DNA of 64,000 nt from CAVSLM01 sp963728895. GTDB lineage: Bacteria > Pseudomonadota > Gammaproteobacteria > JBBQDK01. The position numbers were made by a program, and so were the translations under genes. The notes below the pieces were generated by a model. The model saw only the letters and a list, made by a program, of their open reading frames with translations. It did no database searches and was not told where the DNA came from. Shown here piece by piece: positions 18,142 to 26,884 of the stretch (within the stretch, counting starts at the first letter, position 1; every line of letters begins with the position of its first letter). The stretch is taken from NCBI GenBank assembly GCA_963728895.1, contig CAVSLM010000005.1:62001-126000 (forward strand), given 5' to 3'.

Positions 18142-18440
18142 GGGGCAGGCGGCAGCGCGGCCCCTGCGGGCCGCAATCGCGCCGCCGGGAGCGACGCTCC
18201 CACAGGTAGGCTCGTTCGTCCTTGGCAGGAGCATGGTTTCCTGCGGGTGTAGGTGGCTCCCGCCGGCCTGAATGCCGGCACCGTGGGAACGGGGCTGCGC
18301 ACTCGATCCTGCGGCGCGCAAGCGCCGCCGGTATTGGGACTCCACGGAGACGGTGGCGCGCGAGGGCCGGAAACGCGAGGGAGCGCGGCCCTTTGGGCCG
18401 CAATCGTGCCGCCAGGTGGCGCTCGCACAGGTGGGGGTGG
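18140..18440 (+). repeat. BIME-like REP cluster after thiC
   Basis: A forward REP (GGGCCGCAATCGCGCCGCCG then GGAGCGACGCTCCCACAGG) at about 18163-18203 is followed by a spacer with TTCGTCCTTGGCAGGAGCAT and an inverted REP (GTGGGAACGGGGCTGCGCAC) at about 18283-18302. A degenerate forward REP follows at 18385-18440. Spacer and arms are matched at 20938-21120. It fills the gap between thiC and the convergent CDF exporter; no coding signal was seen. Confidence 0.7.
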
Positions 18441-18504
18441 GTTTCGCCTTCCGGACATGGCCATGAGGCTGCGGTTGCAGGGGGTTCGCGAACCGCTCCT
18501 GCGA

Positions 18505-19413
18505 TCAGACACCGCGGTTGCCGGGATAGGCCATCGGTCGCAGAACCTGGGCGGCGGGTTCGGGTTGCAGGGTGACGTGGTCGATCGCGAAACCCTCCAA
18601 TAGCGCTTCGCGAAGTCTCGCCAGGGTTGCCTCCCAGGCGGCCATGTCCTGCACCACCACGTGGGCGGAGAGCACCACCCGGCCCGAGGCGAGGGTCCAG
18701 ATGTGCAGGTCGTGCACCGAGGCCACGCCTTCGGTCTGGGCCATGACCTGGCCCACCTCGGGCAGGCTGAGGTGCAGAGGTACGCCTTCCATGATCACGT
18801 GCAGCACTTCGCGCAGCAGCCGCAGGCTGGAGTACAGGATCAGCGCACAGATCAACAGCGACAGCAACGGATCGACGGGGGTCCACCCGGTGGCGGTGAT
18901 CACGGCGCCGGAGGCGAGGGCGGCGATCGAGCCCAGCAGGTCCCCCAGCACGTGCAGGAATGCGGCCCGCGTGTTCAGCGTCCGGGTGCCATGACTCAAC
19001 AGCAATGCCACAGCGATATTGACCAGCAGACCCACCAGCGCCACCGCAATCACCGTTTCGCCGGCAACCGGTCTCGGCGCCTGCAGCCGGTTGACGGCGG
19101 AGCTCACCACCCCGACCACCACCAGCAACATGAACAGCGAGTTGATGAGCGCCGCGACGATTTCGGCGCGCGCCATGCCGTAGGAGTGGCGATGGTCGGG
19201 TGGCCGGCGCGCGACGGCTGCAGCCAGAGCGGCGAGGCCGAGCGCAGTTGCGTCGGTCACCATGTGCCCTGCGTCGCTGAGCAGCGCGAGCGAGCCGGAC
19301 CACCACCCGCCGAGCGCCTCGACCGCGGCGTAGCCCAGCGTCAGGGCGAGGGCGATCAGGAGGCTGCGATCGCCTTCGTCACCGTCGTGATGCCAATGTG
19401 CGTGCTCGTGCAT
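18505..19413 (-). CDS. Cation diffusion facilitator (ZitB-like) metal exporter
   Basis: An inner-membrane H+-coupled divalent metal exporter (302 residues), probably for zinc. A histidine-rich N-terminus (MHEHAHWHHDGDEGD) precedes six hydrophobic segments. Metal-site motifs lie in HMVTDATALGL (TM2: HxxxD) and HVLGDLLGSIAAL (TM5: HxxxD), the HD-HD pairing of zinc CDFs. A cytosolic C-terminal domain has VHDLHIWTLASG. The ATG at 19413 is chosen at the His-rich family start, since the upstream extension is another gene's region. It is downstream of moaC on the same strand. Confidence 0.9.
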   Translation of the reverse strand: MHEHAHWHHDGDEGDRSLLIALALTLGYAAVEALGGWWSGSLALLSDAGHMVTDATALGLAALAAAVARRPPDHRHSYGMARAEIVAALINSLFMLLVVVGVVSSAVNRLQAPRPVAGETVIAVALVGLLVNIAVALLLSHGTRTLNTRAAFLHVLGDLLGSIAALASGAVITATGWTPVDPLLSLLICALILYSSLRLLREVLHVIMEGVPLHLSLPEVGQVMAQTEGVASVHDLHIWTLASGRVVLSAHVVVQDMAAWEATLARLREALLEGFAIDHVTLQPEPAAQVLRPMAYPGNRGV

Positions 19414-19484
19414 GACGGTCAGCGGATATGGTGCCGGGCGCGCTGCCTTCGCGGTTCCATGCCGTCCCGGCGGCGCGGTCGCGG

Positions 19485-19961
19485 CTATTCGCGTGTCCAG
19501 GTGCCGGACTTGCCTCCGGACTTTTCCAGCAGCTGAACGGCGTCGATGACCATGCCCCGGTCCACCGCCTTGCACATGTCGTAGACGGTGAGCAGGGCGA
19601 CCTGCACCGCGGTCAGGGCTTCCATTTCCACGCCCGTCGGCCCTACCGTCTGCACCTCGGCGCGGCAGCGTACCAGGTGCTGATCGGCTACCGGCTCGAG
19701 TGCCAGCTCGACATTGGTGAGCGCGATGGGATGGCACAGCGGGATCAGATCGGAGGTGCGCTTGGCGGCCATGATACCGGCCACCCGTGCCACACCCAGC
19801 ACGTCGCCTTTCTTGTGTCCGCCTTGCTGGATCAGCGCGAGGGTGGTGGGCTGCATCCGAATGCAACCGCTTGCCACCGCACGGCGGCGCGTTGCATCCT
19901 TCGCACCGACGTCGACCATGTGCGCCTCGCCGGCGCTGTTGAAATGGGTCAGATCCGCCAT
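19485..19961 (-). CDS. moaC: Cyclic pyranopterin monophosphate synthase MoaC
   Basis: The second step of molybdenum cofactor synthesis; it converts the MoaA product into cyclic pyranopterin monophosphate. The 158 residues match the family. Motifs include DVGAKDATRRRAVASG, GVARVAGIMAAKRTSDLIPLC, HPIALTNVELAL and VYDMCKAVDRGM. The start is at ATG 19961 (MADLTHFNSAGEAHMVDV). It is divergent from moaD-moaE across a gap of about 300 bp that contains a MITE-like element. In many genomes moaC, moaD and moaE are one operon, so the inversion is notable. Confidence 0.96.
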   Translation of the reverse strand: MADLTHFNSAGEAHMVDVGAKDATRRRAVASGCIRMQPTTLALIQQGGHKKGDVLGVARVAGIMAAKRTSDLIPLCHPIALTNVELALEPVADQHLVRCRAEVQTVGPTGVEMEALTAVQVALLTVYDMCKAVDRGMVIDAVQLLEKSGGKSGTWTRE

Positions 19962-20017
19962 GATCACTGGGGGTTTGCGGAAGGTCCTCGGGTTCTCGAA
20001 GCGTTGCAGAACGGTGG

Positions 20018-20192
20018 CTAGCCGGAAAATCTCACCCGCCGGCCAGCGGCTGGCCGGTAAGTGAATGGATGGCAGGGAAGATCTGGCATTGTTCACGATC
20101 GCCGAACGATGACACGGTGTTTACGCCGCCGTCCTCTCCCGGTTCTGGCGGTTTCGCCAGCTCCCCGGATGCTGGTGGCATTTCCGGGCTAA
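20018..20192. repeat. MITE-like element, copy 1
   Basis: 175 bp bounded by imperfect terminal inverted repeats, CTAGCCGGAAAATCTCACC on the left and GGTGGCATTTCCGGGCTAA on the right. An internal perfect hairpin CCGGCCAGCGGCTGGCCGG lies close to the left end. A conserved interior follows with AAGATCTGGCAT, TTCACGATC and GAACGATGACAC. Related copies occur at 33938, 35638, 43961, 53351 and 59685. No transposase is encoded. It separates moaC from moaD. Confidence 0.75.
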
Positions 20193-20257
20193 ACTTGCAA
20201 AGTACGAATCATAGGCTAGCGTTCCCGCGTGCGCAAACGACGTGGAGACACACCAGG

Positions 20258-20491
20258 ATGACGATCAGGGTCAGATATTTTGCCAGTCTGCGCGAGCGCA
20301 TGGGGCGCGAGGCGGAGCAGATCGATCTCGGCGGCAGCGCCACGGTGGCGGACGTGTGGGCGTGTGTCGCGGCGGGCGAAGCGCCGCCGCCGAATCTGCT
20401 CGCGGCGGTGAATCTGGAGTATGCCGCGCTGGATCGCACGGTGCGGGACGGCGACGAGGTGGCGTTTTTCCCGCCGGTGACGGGAGGATGA
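20258..20491 (+). CDS. moaD: Molybdopterin synthase small subunit MoaD
   Basis: A ubiquitin-fold sulfur carrier (77 residues) that donates thiocarboxylate sulfur to MoaE. It starts MTIRVRYFASLRERMGREAE and ends in the obligatory Gly-Gly (FFPPVTGG). ATG 20258 follows a weak AGG. It is separated from moaE by a single base (TGA ends 20491, GTG begins 20493), so the two are translationally linked. Confidence 0.95.
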   Translation: MTIRVRYFASLRERMGREAEQIDLGGSATVADVWACVAAGEAPPPNLLAAVNLEYAALDRTVRDGDEVAFFPPVTGG

Positions 20492-20492
20492 G

Positions 20493-20927
20493 GTGAAGGC
20501 GCGCATCACCGGGCAGCCCCTGGATCCCTGGCAGACGCTGCGCAGCCATCAGGAGCAGCTGGCACCCGGATCCTTTGGCGCGCTGGCGAGCTTCGTCGGT
20601 ACGTTGCGGGACTTCAACGAAGGGGGCGCGGTCAGTGCCATGTCGCTCGAGCATTATCCCGGCATGACCGAGCAGCACCTGGAGTCCATCCTGAGCGAGG
20701 CCGCACGGCAATGGGAGCTGCTGGACGCGCTGATCGTTCATCGCGTTGGTGCGATGCAGCCCGGAGAGCCCATCGTGCTGGTCGCCGCCTGGTCGGCGCG
20801 CCGCAGCGCCGCCTTTGCCGCCTGCCGGTATCTCATCGAAGAGCTGAAGACGCGCGCGCCGTTCTGGAAAAAGGAAACCGTCGCAGAGGGCGAGCGCTGG
20901 GTGGAGCACAACACCCCGGCGGATTGA
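20493..20927 (+). CDS. moaE: Molybdopterin synthase catalytic subunit MoaE
   Basis: The large subunit of molybdopterin synthase (144 residues). Together with MoaD it inserts two sulfurs into cyclic pyranopterin monophosphate. Seen are FGALASFVGTLRDFNEG, LEHYPGMTE, VHRVGAMQPGEPIVLVAAWSARR and the substrate lysine region ELKTRAPFWKKETVAEG. The start is GTG at 20493, one base after moaD's stop, with GGAGGATGAGG acting as ribosome site. No defects were seen. Confidence 0.95.
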   Translation: MKARITGQPLDPWQTLRSHQEQLAPGSFGALASFVGTLRDFNEGGAVSAMSLEHYPGMTEQHLESILSEAARQWELLDALIVHRVGAMQPGEPIVLVAAWSARRSAAFAACRYLIEELKTRAPFWKKETVAEGERWVEHNTPAD

Positions 20928-20937
20928 CCACCGCCGG

Positions 20938-21120
20938 TGGTTGCGCGGTCCGCCATCGCGCCGCCGGGAGCGACGCTCCCACACCACAGGGGAGGTTGTT
21001 CGTCCTCGGCAGGACCATGATCCCCTGCGGGTGTACGTTGGTCCTGCCGGCCTGAATGGCGGCATCGTGGGAGCGGGGCTGCGCACCGCGATCCTGCGGC
21101 GCATGAGCGCCGCCGGCTCG
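20938..21120 (+). repeat. BIME-like pair of inverted REP units
   Basis: The forward arm CATCGCGCCGCCGGGAGCGA with CGCTCCCACACC (about 20953-20984), a spacer with TTCGTCCTCGGCAGGACCAT, and the inverted arm GTGGGAGCGGGGCTGCGCAC (about 21066-21085) closely parallel the 18140 copy. It lies in the gap between moaE and the convergent phosphoesterase gene. A GCGGTTCGCGAACCGCG palindrome follows at about 21177-21193. Confidence 0.7.
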
Positions 21121-21210
21121 AGCTCCACAGGAGCCTGCTGATTGCGCGGCCGTGCGGGCAGCGCGCGCCGCGCCGGGCGGTTCGCGAACCGCGCTGCCGT
21201 TCGGCGGCCT

Positions 21211-21741
21211 CTACGAGTGGGTTGGGGCGTGGGTGCGGACCTGGCAGAGCTCGAACGACAGCGTCCCGAGATCTCCGAGGGCGTAGCTCGGCGGCGCGCC
21301 GACGCCGCCCACGGTGCCCGGGTTGACCAGCACGGTGGTACCGCCGCGGATGTTCGCGACCGATTCCACGACGGCGTTGTGATCGTGACCGCAGCACACC
21401 AGGTCCCAGTCGCCCGTGGTGGCCATGGCCCGCGCGTAGTGTGGGTAATGCACCAGGAACACCTTGCGTCCCGCGAGCGTGAGCGCAGCATCCTGCCCGT
21501 AGAAATGCAGCACACTGCCCGGCTCTGCGGCAAGACGCGCGAGCGTATACAAATCGCCCGCGTTGTTGCCGTGTATCACGTGCACCGGCAGACCCAGCGG
21601 CTGCAGGACGGTGAGTGTCCCCGCCGCCACCACGTCCCCGCAGTGCAGAACAGCTTCGGCACCGCGCTCGCGCGCCTCGCGCACAGCAGCTTCCAGCAGG
21701 CGCCGGTTGTCGTGGCTGTCTGAGACCACACAGATCTTCAT
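21211..21741 (-). CDS. YfcE-type metallophosphoesterase
   Basis: A cytosolic two-metal phosphodiesterase (176 residues) of the YfcE/MJ0936 family. Motifs in order are VVSDSHDN (D, H), LHCGDVV (GD), VIHGNNAG (GNxxxD-like), LVHYPH and CCGHDHNA (GHTH-like, here GHDH). ATG 21741 at MKICVVSDSHDN is the family start; an ATG at 21777 would add 12 unconserved residues. It lies downstream of the pyrophosphatase gene on the same strand. The natural substrate is unknown for the family. Confidence 0.88.
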   Translation of the reverse strand: MKICVVSDSHDNRRLLEAAVREARERGAEAVLHCGDVVAAGTLTVLQPLGLPVHVIHGNNAGDLYTLARLAAEPGSVLHFYGQDAALTLAGRKVFLVHYPHYARAMATTGDWDLVCCGHDHNAVVESVANIRGGTTVLVNPGTVGGVGAPPSYALGDLGTLSFELCQVRTHAPTHS

Positions 21742-21856
21742 GGATGAGTCTTTCGCAGGTTCGTCCGAGCTTATCACGTGACCGTGGCGGCAAAGCGCGC
21801 GCGCCGCCCGCCGGGGCGCGCGCTGTCGGTGCCGAAGGATCCGCAGGGGGAATTCT

Positions 21857-22405
21857 TCAGAAGAAGGGTTTTTCCGGTGCCGCCTGGTAGCGCGCGACGC
21901 TGGCGCAGATCTCGGCCTTGGCCTCGCTCGGCCCGGCCCAGCCCTGGACCTTTACCCACTTGTTCGGTTCGAGATCCTTGTAGTGTTCGAAGAAGTGGGC
22001 GATCTGCGCCAGCAGCGCGGGAGAAAGATCCTCCGGGGTCTGGGCCTTGCGATACAGCGTGCAGAGCTGGTCGACGGGTACGGCGAGGACCTTTGCGTCC
22101 GGGCCCGACTCGTCGGTCATGCGCAGCAGCCCCACCGGACGGCAGCGGATCACCGAGCCGCTGATGAGCGGATAAGGTGTGACCACCAGGACGTCCGTGG
22201 GATCGCCGTCCTCGGAGAGGGTGTGCGGGATATAGCCGTAGTTGCACGGGTAGTGCATGGGCGTGTTCATGAAGCGGTCCACGAACATGGCGCCGGTGGC
22301 CTTGTCGACTTCGTACTTGACCGGGTCGGCGTGGGAAGGGATCTCGATGATGACGTTGATGTCGCTGGGAACGTCCCGGCCGGAATTCACTCTGTCGAGG
22401 TTCAT
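21857..22405 (-). CDS. ppa: Soluble inorganic pyrophosphatase (family I)
   Basis: A cytosolic Mg-dependent enzyme (182 residues) that hydrolyses PPi. Conserved positions seen are IEIPSHADPVKYEVDK, PCNYGYIPHTLSEDGDPTDVLV (the DxDPxD active site) and FFEHYKDLE. The start is at ATG 22405. It sits downstream of the membrane pyrophosphatase hppA with a terminator hairpin between them, so it likely has its own promoter. With hppA and PPi-phosphofructokinase it makes a PPi-handling cluster, which is an unusual pairing because soluble PPase competes for the same PPi. Confidence 0.96.
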   Translation of the reverse strand: MNLDRVNSGRDVPSDINVIIEIPSHADPVKYEVDKATGAMFVDRFMNTPMHYPCNYGYIPHTLSEDGDPTDVLVVTPYPLISGSVIRCRPVGLLRMTDESGPDAKVLAVPVDQLCTLYRKAQTPEDLSPALLAQIAHFFEHYKDLEPNKWVKVQGWAGPSEAKAEICASVARYQAAPEKPFF

Positions 22406-22418
22406 TGTGCAGCACCCC

Positions 22419-22451
22419 AAAAAGAGAAGGGGCCGGCAGTATACCGGCCCC
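22419..22451 (-). terminator. Intrinsic terminator between hppA and ppa
   Basis: Read on the minus strand, stem GGGGCCGG (22451-22444), a 7-nt loop and stem CCGGCCCC (22436-22429) are followed by TTCTCTTTTT. The stem is perfect at 8 bp and GC-rich. It should end hppA transcripts before ppa. Confidence 0.75.
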
Positions 22452-22474
22452 TCCGGCTGGCGTCTAAGAGCGGA

Positions 22475-24505
22475 TCAGGACAGGGGCAGCAGCGGCACGA
22501 TCAGCAATGCGACGATGTTGATGATCTTGATCAGCGGATTGATCGCAGGTCCCGCCGTGTCCTTGTACGGGTCGCCGACGGTGTCGCCGGTCACCGCCGC
22601 CTTGTGCGCGTCCGAGCCCTTGCCTCCGTGATGGCCGTCCTCGATGTATTTCTTGGCATTGTCCCAGGCACCGCCGCCGGTGGTCATGGAGATGGCGACG
22701 AAGATACCGGTGACGATGGTGCCGAGCAGCACGCCGCCCAGCGCCTTGGGTCCGAGCAGCATCCCGACGATGACCGGCACCAGCACCGGCAGCAGCGAGG
22801 GGATGAGCATCTCCTTGATGGCGGCGCGGGTCAGCATGTCCACGGCGCGCGAGTAGTCGGGGCGCGCGGTGCCTTCCATGATGCCCTTGATCTCCCGGAA
22901 CTGGCGCCGTACCTCGATCACAACCGCGCCCGCGGCGCGTCCGACGGCTTCCATGCCCATGGCGGCGAACAGATAGGGCACCAGGCCGCCGATGAACAGA
23001 CCGATGATGACCATGTGATCGGAGAGATCGAAGGTCAGGACCTGCCCGTGGGCGGCCAGCTCGTGGGTGTAGTCGGCGAACAGCACCAGCGCGGCGAGGC
23101 CGGCGGAGCCGATGGCGTAGCCCTTGGTGACGGCCTTGGTGGTATTGCCGACGGCGTCCAGCGGATCGGTGACGCCACGCACTTCGGGCGGCAGGTCGGC
23201 CATTTCCGCGATACCGCCGGCGTTGTCGGTGATGGGGCCGTAGGCATCCAGGGCAACGATGATGCCGGTCATGGACAGCATGGCCGTGGCCGCGATGGCG
23301 ATGCCGTAGAGACCTGCGAGCGTGTAGCCGCCCCAGATGCTGGCGCACACAGCCAGCACCGGCAGCGCCGTGGCCTTCATGGATACGCCCAGGCCCGCGA
23401 TGACGTTGGTGCCGTGGCCGGTGGTGGAAGCCGCGGCGATGTGGCGCACCGGCGAATACTGGGTGGCGGTGTAGTACTCGGTGATGACCACCATGGCCGC
23501 GGTCAGCACCAGCCCGATCAACGCGGAGAAGTAGAGCTGCAGAACACTGTACTGGCCGTTGTCGCTCATCAGCCAGACGGTGATGGGGTAAAACGCGACG
23601 GCTGCCAGCACCCCGGCCACGATCAGTCCGCGATAGAGGGCGTTCATGATCTTGCCGCCCTCGCGGGCATTCACGAAGTAGGTGCCGGCGACCGAGGCGA
23701 GGATGGACGCGCCGCCCAGCACCAGCGGATAGAGGATTACGCCCGGACCTCCGCTCTTCAGCACCAGGCCGCCGAGCAGCATGGTGGCGATGATGGTGAC
23801 CGCATAGGTCTCGAACAGGTCCGCTGCCATGCCGGCGCAGTCGCCCACGTTGTCGCCGACGTTGTCGGCGATCACCGCCGGGTTGCGCGGGTCGTCCTCG
23901 GGAATGCCGGCCTCCACCTTGCCCACCAGGTCGGCGCCCACGTCCGCGCCCTTGGTGAAGATACCGCCGCCGAGACGGGCGAAGATGGAGATCAGTGAGC
24001 CGCCGAAGCCGAGTCCGACCAGGGGCGAGAGGTTCACCGTTTCACCGGGCGGAGTGAGGCTCATCAGGACCGCGTAGTACCCGGCGACGCCGAGCAGTCC
24101 CAGACCGACCACCAGCATGCCGGTGATCGCGCCGCCGCGGAACGCCAGGCCCAGCGCTTTGTTGAGGCCGTGGCGCGCCGCCTCAGCGGTGCGCACGTTG
24201 GCGCGTACCGAGATGTTCATGCCGATGTAACCGGCCGCGGCCGAGCACAGGGCGCCAATGGCAAAGCCGATGGCAGTGAGCTTGCCGAGCGCGACGAATA
24301 TGATCACGAACAGCACGACACCCACCAGTGCGATGGTGGTGTACTGGCGGTTCAGATAGGCGGATGCGCCCTCCTGCACCGCTCCGGCGATCTCCCGCAT
24401 GCGATCGCTGCCGGCCGGCTGGGACAGGATCCATTTGACCGAAATTGCCCCGTACAGCAAGGCGAACCCCCCGCAAGCGAGGGCGAATATCAGACCTGCA
24501 GACAT
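22475..24505 (-). CDS. hppA: Proton-pumping membrane pyrophosphatase, K+-independent type
   Basis: An inner-membrane enzyme (676 residues, about 16 transmembrane segments) that pumps H+ using PPi. The catalytic loop reads GGGIFTKGADVGADLVGKVE, followed by DDPRNPAVIADNVGDNVGDC. The cation-sensing site is GNTTKAVTKGYAIGSAGL. Lysine at the position that is Ala in K+-dependent enzymes (GNTTAATTKG) marks it as K+-independent, a family rule. It is downstream of PPi-phosphofructokinase on the same strand. The pump lets the cell conserve energy from PPi. Confidence 0.96.
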   Translation of the reverse strand: MSAGLIFALACGGFALLYGAISVKWILSQPAGSDRMREIAGAVQEGASAYLNRQYTTIALVGVVLFVIIFVALGKLTAIGFAIGALCSAAAGYIGMNISVRANVRTAEAARHGLNKALGLAFRGGAITGMLVVGLGLLGVAGYYAVLMSLTPPGETVNLSPLVGLGFGGSLISIFARLGGGIFTKGADVGADLVGKVEAGIPEDDPRNPAVIADNVGDNVGDCAGMAADLFETYAVTIIATMLLGGLVLKSGGPGVILYPLVLGGASILASVAGTYFVNAREGGKIMNALYRGLIVAGVLAAVAFYPITVWLMSDNGQYSVLQLYFSALIGLVLTAAMVVITEYYTATQYSPVRHIAAASTTGHGTNVIAGLGVSMKATALPVLAVCASIWGGYTLAGLYGIAIAATAMLSMTGIIVALDAYGPITDNAGGIAEMADLPPEVRGVTDPLDAVGNTTKAVTKGYAIGSAGLAALVLFADYTHELAAHGQVLTFDLSDHMVIIGLFIGGLVPYLFAAMGMEAVGRAAGAVVIEVRRQFREIKGIMEGTARPDYSRAVDMLTRAAIKEMLIPSLLPVLVPVIVGMLLGPKALGGVLLGTIVTGIFVAISMTTGGGAWDNAKKYIEDGHHGGKGSDAHKAAVTGDTVGDPYKDTAGPAINPLIKIINIVALLIVPLLPLS

Positions 24506-24595
24506 TGATTACCTCCCGTCGAAGTGGAATGCATATGAGTCATGAATGATCGAAGCCAGGGCCGTGACGGTGCGCCGCAGGCGCCGCGGCACCGC

Positions 24596-24790
24596 TCAGA
24601 TCTTGAATGTCGTACCCGGCACGAAGCCGAACACCCGCTCCAGGTCCAGCTCGTGAATCAGCTGATCGACGGCCGGCTGGCCGTGCTCACGCTGCACTTC
24701 GATCAGGATCAGCTTCGCCGAGTTGCGGTTGTAGCCGCCGGCCAGATCGGCCTGGACGCGGAGCAGTTGCCGGGCTCGTTCCAGCGTCAT
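24596..24790 (-). CDS. Small conserved protein of unknown function
   Basis: A 64-residue protein (MTLERARQLLRVQADLAGG...) with no signal peptide and no known motif. It lies between the PPi-phosphofructokinase and hppA genes on the same strand, 60 bp from pfp and 90 bp from hppA. A second in-frame ATG at 24811 is possible. The segment LLRVQAD recurs in the hypothetical protein at 26283-26657. Its function is not recognised; position suggests a PPi-related operon member. Confidence 0.55.
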   Translation of the reverse strand: MTLERARQLLRVQADLAGGYNRNSAKLILIEVQREHGQPAVDQLIHELDLERVFGFVPGTTFKI

Positions 24791-24850
24791 CGTTCTCTCC
24801 CGGGTCTGCACCGTGACGGGTCGCCCTGGTGCTGGCAGCCCTGCGCCCTC

Positions 24851-26117
24851 TTATTTCAGTTCGAACGTGGTCTTGAGCTTCTTGGGCACCGCTACGTTTT
24901 TCAACACCACGTACTGCGGCAGGCCGTGCTTGTACGGAGGGTAGTCCTCGCCCTGGATGAGTGGCTGCAGGTAGCTGCGGCACTTTTCCGTGATTCCGAA
25001 ACCGTCCTTGGTGATGAAGGAGCGTGGCATCATTTTCTCGACATTTGCCACCTCGGAGAGATCCGCCATGCCGATCTTCCACTTGTAGGGCTTGTCCGAG
25101 ACCGCGCACCACCGTGGGCATCACCGAGTTGCGGCCCTTGAGCGCCACCTCCACCGCGGCCTTGCCGAGCGCATAGGCCTGATCCACGTCGGACTTGGAG
25201 GCGATGTGGCGCGCCGCGCGCTGCAGGTAGTCCGCCACGCTCCAGTGGTACTTGAGGCCGAGGGCGTCCTTCACGATGTTGGCCACCACGGGCGCCACGC
25301 CGCCGAGCTGCGCATGGCCGAAGGCATCGCGCAGCCCCTGATCGGCGAGGAACTTGCCCTCGGCGTCCTTGACGCCTTCCGACACCACCACCGAGCAGTA
25401 GCCGTGCTTCTTCACCATCCCCTCCACCTTGGCGAGGAACTTTTCGCGGTCGAAGGTGATTTCCGGGAACAGGATGAGGATGGGCAGCTCCAGGTCCGGA
25501 GTGGAGGCGAGGCCGCCCGCCGCAGCGATCCAGCCGGCGTGGCGTCCCATGACTTCCAGCACGAACACCTTGGTGGAGGTCTTCGCCATGGAGGCGACGT
25601 CGAAGGTGGCCTCGAGCGTGGAGACGGCGATGTACTTGGCAACCGAACCGAAGCCCGGGCAGTTGTCGGTGATGGGCAGGTCGTTGTCCACCGTCTTGGG
25701 GACGTGTATGGCCTGGATCGGATAGCCCATGGTTTCCGCCAGTTGTGACACCTTGAGACAGGTGTCGGCGGAATCCCCCCCGCCGTTGTAGAAGAAATAG
25801 CCGATGTTGTGTGCCTCGAACACCTCGATCAGGCGCTCGTACTCGGCGCGATTGGTGTCCAGCCCCTTGAGCTTGTACCGGCACGAGCCGAAGGCGCCGG
25901 ATGGCGTGTTGCGCAAGCCGGCGATGGCCTTTGCGGATTCCTTGCTGGTGTCGATGAGGTCCTCGGTCAGCGCACCGATGATGCCGTTGCGCCCGGCGTA
26001 CACGTTGCCGATCTTGTCCTTGTGCTTGCGTGCGGTTTCGATGACCCCGCAGGCGGAGGCGTTGATGACGGCGGTGACGCCGCCGGACTGCGCGTAGAAG
26101 GCGTTGCGTTTGGCCAT
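24851..26117 (-). pseudogene. pfp: Pyrophosphate-dependent 6-phosphofructokinase, one frameshift
   Basis: A cytosolic enzyme that phosphorylates fructose-6-phosphate with PPi (reversible) in place of ATP. Seen in order: AFYAQSGGVTAVINASACGV, YFFYNGGGDSADTC, the PPi-type catalytic region VPKTVDNDLPITDNCPGFGS (TVDND), and EVMGRHAGWIAAAGGLAS. An extra base in CGCGGTC at about 25105 shifts the frame before KPYKWKIG. The C-terminal 72 codons continue in a new frame to a stop at 24851. The span is one base more than 422 codons. The GGD of GGGDSADT (the residue after GGD is S) fits PPi specificity. Breakage or sequence error cannot be told apart here. Confidence 0.85.
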
Positions 26118-26282
26118 GCAATATCTCCCTTGAATTGTTCTGGGCCGTTCAATAATCGGGTATCGGCAATGGAATGCAGGTCGCGGCCGGTGCCACCCGG
26201 CGGGGTCGGAGCCCGCTCCGGTCGATGCACATCCGTCCGGTGAGCCACGCGGACTCCTGCTCCTACCGGGAGTGCGCCCCGC

Positions 26283-26657
26283 TCATGTTGCATCGGGTGC
26301 GGAACCCCCGGCCGGGAAGGTGCCCTGGCGCCGGCTTTCGTGATCGGCCTGGACGCGCAACAGCGTCAGGACGCAGTCGCCGAGATCGTCGAACTCCTCG
26401 ATCCCGGTGCCGTACTGCTCACGCACGCTATAGAAGAATTGGCAGCGAAATACCTGGGCGGCAGTCTTCATGATCAGGAACGCGCAGCCCTGTTCCTTCC
26501 AGTAGAGCGCCGGACAGGTGGTGAGCTCGCGGGCATCGGGATCCCGCCGGATCTCGCTCTCGGCAAGCTCGGGGTCGATGGGCCTGCCGTAGCGCTCCCT
26601 GAGGGCGCTGCGGACCGTCCACAGCTCGGACTCGGTGAAATCGGGAATGGTGCTCAT
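26283..26657 (-). CDS. Conserved hypothetical protein
   Basis: 124 residues (MSTIPDFTESELWTVRSALRERYG...). It has an acidic-basic N-terminus, a central TTCPALYWKEQGCAFLIMKT segment and an Ala/Gly-rich C-terminus. It has no signal peptide, transmembrane segment or catalytic motif. The ATG at 26657 is preferred over 26702. It is on the same strand and about 165 bp upstream of the PPi-phosphofructokinase gene, divergent from adk. Function is not recognised. Confidence 0.5.
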   Translation of the reverse strand: MSTIPDFTESELWTVRSALRERYGRPIDPELAESEIRRDPDARELTTCPALYWKEQGCAFLIMKTAAQVFRCQFFYSVREQYGTGIEEFDDLGDCVLTLLRVQADHESRRQGTFPAGGSAPDAT

Positions 26658-26884
26658 GATCCTGGGCCACCGGCGGGGTCGTCCCTTGAATTCGGCGGCC
26701 AAGGATACTCCAAAATGCGCTTTGTTTCATGAGCTTCGTTGACTTGCCCGGGCCATCGAGAGTAGCTTAACGCGACGTCGAGCCAGCGGCCGTACGATAA
26801 CAGTGTCCGGATTGGGCAAAAACCCAAACGAAACGCACGGTTGAGCCGTTTGGACACAACAAACAATTGGAGTGCATCGCCGCC

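Noticed and set aside
21983..23998. A 671-codon plus-strand frame rich in His, Asp and Gly
   Set aside because: Antisense shadow of hppA and ppa, both strongly supported.
24596..26657. Shared LLRVQAD segment in the small protein at 24596 and the hypothetical at 26283
   Set aside because: Only about 15 bp of identity and different surroundings; probably chance or a tiny duplication, not homology.
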